Shown: one piece after another, positions 58,801-64,000 of the stretch
How positions within the stretch are numbered: position 1 is the stretch's first letter
How the letters are laid out: every line of letters starts with the position of its first letter
DNA from: Trebouxia sp. TZW2008
Taxonomy: Eukaryota; Chlorophyta; Trebouxiophyceae; Trebouxiales; Trebouxiaceae
NCBI GenBank assembly: GCA_002118135.1
Contig: BDIU01000033.1
Location: 186,001-250,000 of the forward strand
Direction of reading: 5' to 3'
Length of the DNA stretch: 64,000 nt
Made by a program: the position numbers and the translations under genes
The notes under the pieces: model-generated
Databases searched by the model: none
What the model was told of the DNA's origin: nothing
The model's input: only the letters and a program-made list of their open reading frames with translations

Positions 58801-61800
58801 TGTCACAGATACTATCCACACTTTTGTTGACACTGTTGTTGTTTAGCATGCAGGGCTTAAGAGCAGGGTTATGCACAGAACCTGCTGCCAGCTGCCACCA
58901 CTGCTTCTTTGCTTACTGCCGCTGATTCTGCTGTAACCGCCAGTATCAGCACCAATTTCCACATTGTTATTGTTGTGCCTACGGGGACCGAGAGCAGCGC
59001 TGCACACCGCAGCTGCTAACAAGCAGGACAACCGCTTGCTGTTGGTACTGTTGCTCACTTACTGTCATTGTGTGTACAGGGCCTCAGAGCAGAGTTGCGC
59101 ACAGCAATTGCTGACTGCTGAAGGACCACCAGAAGCTGCAGCTGTCTTACAGCCAGCCTTGACATTCCCATCACCAACACCATCAGCAATATCACTGTTG
59201 TTTGCAGTACCACCATTGTCGATGCTGCTGCTGGTCATATTACTCACTTGTTGCTGTGTGTACAGGGCCTGAGAGCAGAGTTGCGCACAGCGACTATTGA
59301 CAAGCACGACCACCAAAAGCTGCAGCTGTCCTACAGCCAGCTTCAGGACTCCCACTACACGCTGCAGTCAGAGCACATTGCTCTTGAGGAGTCATACGAA
59401 GACCTGCGCTGGAGATTTTCTGAGCGCACTGGGAGCATGTACAAGGCTAAGGAGGAGGCCGCTGCCCAGATGGAGCAGGCCAAAAGGGAGCATGCGTTGC
59501 AGCTCGAGGTAATTTGCTGGATCAGCCCTTTGACTTGGCAAATCATGACACTGGGTTGTCATCCTGCATAAGCATGAGTGCTGGGATTCCCTGACTTGAG
59601 AGCAACTGCGTTGTTTAGACAGCAACTTCTCGGCATCCTGTATGATGCTCTCCACCTTGTTGGTGCAAGCAGAGCATAGTTTGGGTGACCCGAAGGCTGC
59701 ATCAAGCATGCAATATTATATGTCCCACATGATTGTTGATGAAGTAACCATGCATACTCGCCTTTTCCAACAATGACTAAGCATTGCATAGATTGCAGCT
59801 TTCACACTTGTTAGTAGGATCTGCTGCAGCCCCTTACAAATCTGATGAGCATGACCAGTAAGGCTTGAGCGCAGCATTGCTGAAATGGGTCAGCTTCACG
59901 ATGATATCTTCAGAGCGTCAAAAAACCTGTTGGCTAGGGAACAAAAAAGCAACAGCGTTCCAAAAGCTGAACTAGCTCTTGATTGCGTCTATGCAGTGAC
60001 ACCAACTCAGGGGCCATCAGCGACACAGAGACCTTCACTTCATGAGCAGACATGCAAAATTGCAGCAACAACACAGAGATCACATTCCATATAGCACAAG
60101 TGCAACTTCTGACACTGCATTCTCTTAATGAGCTCCAACATGCATATCGCCACATGCAGGACCTTCAAGGTCGGCTTCGTAGCCGCTTTCAGGTCAACTA
60201 CGTAGCCGACCTTGAAGGTCCTGCATGTAGCGATATGGATGGTGAAGGTCAGTGAGAGACAGGATCATTGATTGTCAGCATGTGCTGTTGACGCATTCGG
60301 TTCTCTGTATGCAGAGCAGCGCTGCTGCAGTTGTTCACAGGCTGCCTGCATCTTCTCACACTGCTTGAGCAGCTCTGCAGATTGAGTAATGCGAGAAGCA
60401 GAAGGCAGCCTGTGCACAGCTGTAGCATTTAAAACGGCTCCACTCACAGAACTGTGCCCTTATGTTCTTGTTTATGTAGGCGGTCACAACAAGCTGCAAA
60501 GTGTAGCATCTGAAATTGTCTCGTATTGACTTTCCTGACCCAAATTGCTGCATGCAGGACCTTCAAGGCCAATAACGTTCAGCAGGGCTGCAGATCGATC
60601 AATATGAGAAGATGCGGGCAGCCTGTGAACAACTGCAGGCCAACACCACGGCTCTCCACTCAGAGAGTCGTGCTTTTTGGATGGTCACAAAAAGCTGCAG
60701 TGTGTATCACCTGACACTGTCTCTTATTGACTATCCTCACTCAAGTTGCTACATACAGGATCTTCAAGGTCAGCTGCACTCTGCGGGTCTCCAAATCCAG
60801 GAATATGCAAAGATGCAGGCAGCCTGTGGACAGCTGCAGGCCACCATAACGACTCTTCACTCAGAGAGCCGCACCCTTATGGAGAATCGCGACAAGATGC
60901 AGTCTGTTGCGACTGAAGCCTTGCAGGTTTTGAAGACAAAGCAGAAGCAGGCTGCTGACCTTGTCCAGAGCCTCAAACTGAAGCATGCTGAAGAGCTTGA
61001 GGTATGATACTCTCTTGACGCAGCCTGTTGTTCTCTGGACAAGAGGTTTGCTGTTTTGTGCATTCATTTAGTCACCGATTCATGCATGTGTGCATGCATG
61101 CTTTCAGGGGTTGGTTGGTTAGCTCGTCTGTCCGTTCGTTCATTTGTTCATACATTGATGCTTTCATACATTCATACAATCACCCACCCACCTATTCATT
61201 CGTTCACTCATTCCAGTGTAAGGTCATGGAGTTGGCAGTCAACCGTTCTGCATACGTCTTCAAGCAGAACTGCAATGGTCTACACTGTGTTGTCAAAGAC
61301 TTTGAGCATGCATGTCCGCTGGCATTCAGGCATTCAAAGAGCACCAATAGCATCAAAACCCAACATGCATCAACAGCACCTAACAACAGTCTATGACAAT
61401 GGCTTGGGTTTCAGGTTCCATATTGCTACATGCAGGACCTTCAGAGTCAGTTGAGCTTGGCAGGCTTACAGAATGAAGAGGCCCAGAAGATGAAGGCAGC
61501 TGTGGATCAGCTGCAGGCCAAGATAGTGGCTCTGCAATCAGAGAATGCGATCATTCTGGAAGGCCGCGGCAAGCTGGAAAGTGTAACATCTAAGGCCATC
61601 AGCTTTGCCCAGACTGTGCAAAAGGAGGCAGCTGATATTGTTCACAGGCTGAATGCACAGCATGGTCTAGAGCGTGAGGTTTGTTTTCATGCGGCTTGCT
61701 GTGTTTGACCACGGCTTTTCTTGCGGTGCGCAGCATTGCAGTCATGGGCATGACCAACATTGTGCCCAGACTCAATGCACAGCATTGTCAAGAGTGCCCG

Positions 61801-64000
61801 ATTTTTCCCACACAGCTTGCTACCCTTTATCAGGGTAGTTGTCGCTGTGTGTAGTGTTGCCTTATTTGGGTTGTATGAATTGTGGGTGACCACATGGCAG
61901 TTGCTAACACTGCACTGGCACCAACTGTCACAACCTGCCTGGCTTTAAGAACAAGTCTGTGACTCTTGTATTCTGTGAGCGTTTATGCACACATTCTTCA
62001 TCAGTGAGTGAGGCAGCACAATGTGCTGCTGCCATACTGGGTTTATATCATCATGACCATCAGCATCATGGCTGCACAGAAGTGAGCATGCTATGTTGCG
62101 GTATACAACAGTCTTCAGCTCTGACTTCAACTTGCATGCAGGAGCTCCGAAACCAGTGCAATACACATTAGCACTCAGCTTTTGCTTGCATGCAGGAGCT
62201 CTGGAACAATCACTGTACACAGGAGGACTCAGTTCTTGCTTGCTTGCAGGCGCTGCGAAATCAAGTGAGCTCAGCTCAGGCTGAGGTGAGGGACCTCAAG
62301 AAGGTGCAGCTGGACCGTGAGCAGCTGAGGGACTTCAAGACTGAGCTTGAGTGCCGTACATGCCGCGCTCGCAACTCTGAGCTTCTGCACCAAGTCAAAC
62401 TTGGGGCTCAGATGTTGATGCTAGAGGTCGAGCAGCAGCTTGCCCAGAAGGATGGCAAGGAAAAGGCTGAGCAGGTCAAGGTAAAAATCATCAACATCAT
62501 CACCATCATCATCACCATCATCATCATCACCACCATCACTTCTTTTGTAAAACACAAGCACGGCGGCTCACATGGCGTTGAAGCATCATGACTGCAGTTT
62601 TCACACAGTGACTGTGTGCTTACAGGTCAACAGCGCTGTCCACAGCCTTGTCTCCACAGCCCCGCCATGCCTCTCAGGCTATTGCAGCACCTTTTGTAGC
62701 CAATATGTAGACACTCTCAGACACCCCAGTACTTCATGTCGAAACAGGTCCACACCAACAACAGTTTCCACATGCCTGCAGGTCACCATTGCTGACCACA
62801 TTCCCGCCCTGCCGCTCAAGCTGGCCCCATCTGCCCTCAGCCCTAGGCCACAAGGCTCACGCCTTTACAGCTTGAGCCCAGGCACTCAAGCCTCAAGCAC
62901 TCAGGCCTCAGCTGAGAAGGTCAAAGTCCTTGTAGTCAGCTCCAACCCTAGTGACTGTTCATCTTCTGCCTGTGAGGATGCTGATACCAGTGAGAGTGCT
63001 CTACCCCCAGGTAGTGGTGGGGCTGCTGAGCCTGTTGCTAATGGGCCAGCACCAAAGAATGGCACCAAGAATAAGAAGGGAAAGAAGGTATAGTGACTTT
63101 GTGTGTAATGGCTGCATTGGAACTAAGACAAGTGTCCTTGTAACAAGTTGTCTGCACTTGGCGGTACCATTGCAGTCAGACTGCAGTAAATGGGTCTCAG
63201 TCACAACCAGGAATGTCCTAATATCAATATGTCCCAATATCAACTGAAAGGAGACCTCACTGTCATGTACCCTTGACATTGCTGAGCATCTACTGTTTGT
63301 ATTCAACTAGTGGTGGGCAGCTGCACCATGCAATAATGTTGTCTGTCCTGATATCTGTATCATGCAGTACACATCACAAGACAGTCATGCCTTAGCTCTT
63401 AGTTACATTCTGAGTGTGCACAGCTGCATTCTGCAATGCGTTACCGTCAACTTTACTGATGAGTTTGTCACCACACCTGAACCAAAGCTCACTTTGGCTC
63501 AGGTTTGATGTTGTTGCAGGCCGGGACAAAAGTATCATCCTTTGCTTGACTTGTCAAAATCAGCCAATCATGTGTTGCAACCCCTGAAAAATTACAACAT
63601 CTTACCTTTGGCTCAATCTTGGTGTTACTGCAGCTTGAGGCTCCTATTGACAGCCCTGCTACTGCTAGCAAGCAGACATTCTATGAGTTCTTCTCCATCG
63701 CAAACAATGGCTCACCATGTACACCTTTTGCCCTGGAGGCTGCTGGGGTCAATGGGTGCAACATTGCCGTATTGGCTCAAACTTTCATGTCGCAGGCTGG
63801 AACCAAAGGCCTGCCTCTGCCTCCTAGTGACAGCCCTGCTGCCGCCACCAAGCAGCCTCCCTCCAAGTCCCCTGCCACCCCTGCTGAGGCCTCAACCCCC
63901 TCAGCTTCTGCCCTGGAGCCTGCTGATGTCAGTGCAAACGCCTTGAAGTCAGGCCCTGTTGCTGGCTCATCTATGCCATCTTTGTTGACTCCTGCCCTTG
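55890..64000 (+). CDS. Coiled-coil protein of unknown function, 3' partial, at least 584 aa
   Basis: Exons: 55890-55943, 56507-56596, 57904-58041, 59266-59508, 60759-61001, 61436-61678, 62250-62480, 62782-63087, 63796->64000. All are phase 0 at both ends. The N-terminus is MAFGFNKDSQPTALQRHA then AQLKAAYPDSQPLDFNPAAH. Residues about 95-415 are heptad-rich coiled coil. Exons 4, 5 and 6 are each exactly 243 bp and homologous (DLQGQLHSAGLQ against DLQSQLSLAGLQ; QAACGQLQATITTLHSE against KAAVDQLQAKIVALQSE). This is a live exon triplication. After the coil come a Ser/Pro-rich linker, a Lys-rich stretch (GTKNKKGKK) and a Pro/Ala/Ser-rich region running off the window. It may be a cytoskeletal or ciliary structural protein, but nothing identifies it. 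Confidence 0.75.
57455..57860 (+). repeat. Three decayed copies of coiled-coil gene exon 3
   Basis: Copies after acceptors near 57458, 57614 and 57770 carry CAGCTGCAAGCAGCACAGC-like sequence, the live EMSVQLQAAQLETAA block at 57904. The period is about 150 bp. All are out of frame or contain stops. They are upstream of the live exon. Confidence 0.85.
58320..58450. repeat. Degenerate CCACCAT-rich low-complexity tract, with assembly Ns just beyond
   Basis: ACCATCACCACCATCTC-type repeats. Two undetermined bases sit at 58466-58467 beside a run of C, so the local assembly is not fully resolved. Confidence 0.85.
58575..59240 (+). repeat. Four or five decayed copies of coiled-coil gene exon 4 start
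   Basis: Copies of ACAGGGCCTGAGAGCAGAGT occur near 58578, 58703, 58850, 58985 and 59080, before the live exon at 59266. The 59080 copy is closest to the live exon and still shares KLQLSY-type codons, but has an early TGA. Each unit also repeats intronic GTTGCTGxxGTGT sequence. Confidence 0.85.
60143..60237. repeat. Near-perfect hairpin: 40-bp arms, 15-nt loop
   Basis: The left arm 60143-60182 and right arm 60198-60237 match at 38 of 40 positions as reverse complements. The arms contain an acceptor plus exon-5 start (CATGCAGGACCTTCAAGGTC). The loop is 60183-60197. It is therefore an exon echo joined to its own inverted copy. Confidence 0.95.
60290..60445. repeat. Inverted and direct exon-5 echoes, second palindrome
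   Basis: On the minus strand 60370-60300 reads KQCEKMQAACEQLQQRCSA, similar to live exon 5 (YAKMQAACGQLQA). On the plus strand 60365-60425 carries a direct decayed copy (GCAGCCTGTGCACAGCTG). The two face each other about a centre near 60370. Confidence 0.8.
60555..60755 (+). repeat. Long decayed copy of coiled-coil gene exon 5
   Basis: Starts CATGCAGGACCTTCAAGG and keeps EKMRAACEQLQANTTALHSE in one frame, close to the live exon at 60759, but has an early TAA (GGCCAATAACG) and loses frame after SRAF. It lies directly upstream of the live exon. Confidence 0.88.
61123..61215. repeat. Degenerate TTCA/TTCG tetranucleotide tract
   Basis: GTTCGTTCATTTGTTCATAC-like repeats, in the intron between coiled-coil exons 5 and 6. 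Non-coding. Confidence 0.8.
62140..62230 (+). repeat. Two short decayed copies of coiled-coil gene exon 7 start
   Basis: CTTGCATGCAGGAGCTCCGAAACCA (62130s) and CTTGCATGCAGGAGCTCTGGAACAA (62190s), about 54 bp apart, mirror the live acceptor and start at 62250 (CTTGCAGGCGCTGCGAAATCA). All three acceptors are usable by sequence. Confidence 0.85.
62487..62540. repeat. Trinucleotide (CAT/CAC)n microsatellite
   Basis: CATCACCATCATCATCACC-type tract starting a few bases after the donor of coiled-coil exon 7 (62480). Confidence 0.95.
63480..63795 (+). repeat. Two decayed copies of the last visible coiled-coil exon start
   Basis: GGCTCA, a short T-rich stretch and GCAG recur at 63496-63520, 63616-63634 and at the live acceptor (63772-63795). 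The second copy carries CTTGAGGCTCC then GACAGCCCTGCTACTGC, like the live GACAGCCCTGCTGCCGCC, with a long open frame (LEAPIDSPATASKQ). It might be an alternative exon. Confidence 0.75.

Noticed and set aside
61028..61454. Plus-strand frames in the TTCA-rich tract
   Set aside because: Low-complexity sequence inside an intron whose flanking exons join in phase; translations are Ser/His-rich repeats.

Overview
This is eukaryotic nuclear DNA. It is densely genic and very intron-rich (GT-AG introns, commonly ending TGCAG), with no rRNA, tRNA or CRISPR array that I could recognise. The gene content points to Viridiplantae and most likely a green alga: a two-repeat plant-type acetolactate synthase regulatory subunit, a kinesin-14 with an N-terminal calponin-homology domain, a plastid-type chalcone-isomerase-fold (FAP-like) protein, and occasional TGTAA motifs just after stop codons. 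I cannot name the genus. All gene models were spliced by hand: I joined GT-AG exons, required phase to be kept across every junction, and checked that each total length divides by three. || Layout: acetolactate synthase regulatory subunit (+, 5' end outside the window, to 3343); ankyrin-repeat protein (-, 4085-8998); hexameric polyubiquitin (+, 9241-11540); UTP14 (-, 12242-24410); FKBP2-like ER prolyl isomerase (+, 24593-25353); PIG-V mannosyltransferase (-, 25475-27505); CH-domain kinesin-14 (+, 27923-37078); F-box protein (-, 38492-42496); an uncertain gene (+, 42684-43820); a small membrane protein (-, 44153-44431); MECR-type enoyl reductase (+, 45246-47724); RNF25-like RWD-RING ubiquitin ligase (-, 48264-51133); CHI-fold/FAP protein (+, 51506-55267); coiled-coil protein (+, 55890 to beyond the end). 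Strands alternate almost perfectly, so neighbours share short head-to-head promoters (182-417 bp at the clearest sites) or converge tail to tail. The genes are unrelated housekeeping functions, not a pathway cluster: branched-chain amino acid synthesis, ubiquitin, ribosome assembly, ER folding, GPI anchors, motor, mitochondrial and plastid lipid metabolism. || The most striking feature is a pattern, not a gene. Intron after intron holds one to several decayed, mostly tandem copies of the adjacent exon, usually its 5' end together with its 3' splice site, and usually upstream of the live exon. I call these exon echoes. Some echoes are broken by stops or frameshifts, at least one is a complete in-frame cassette, and in the last gene three duplicated exons of exactly 243 bp are all live. 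Inverted echoes form hairpins (40-bp arms at 60143-60237). The same process seems to grow introns, make microsatellite-flanked duplications and supply new coding exons.
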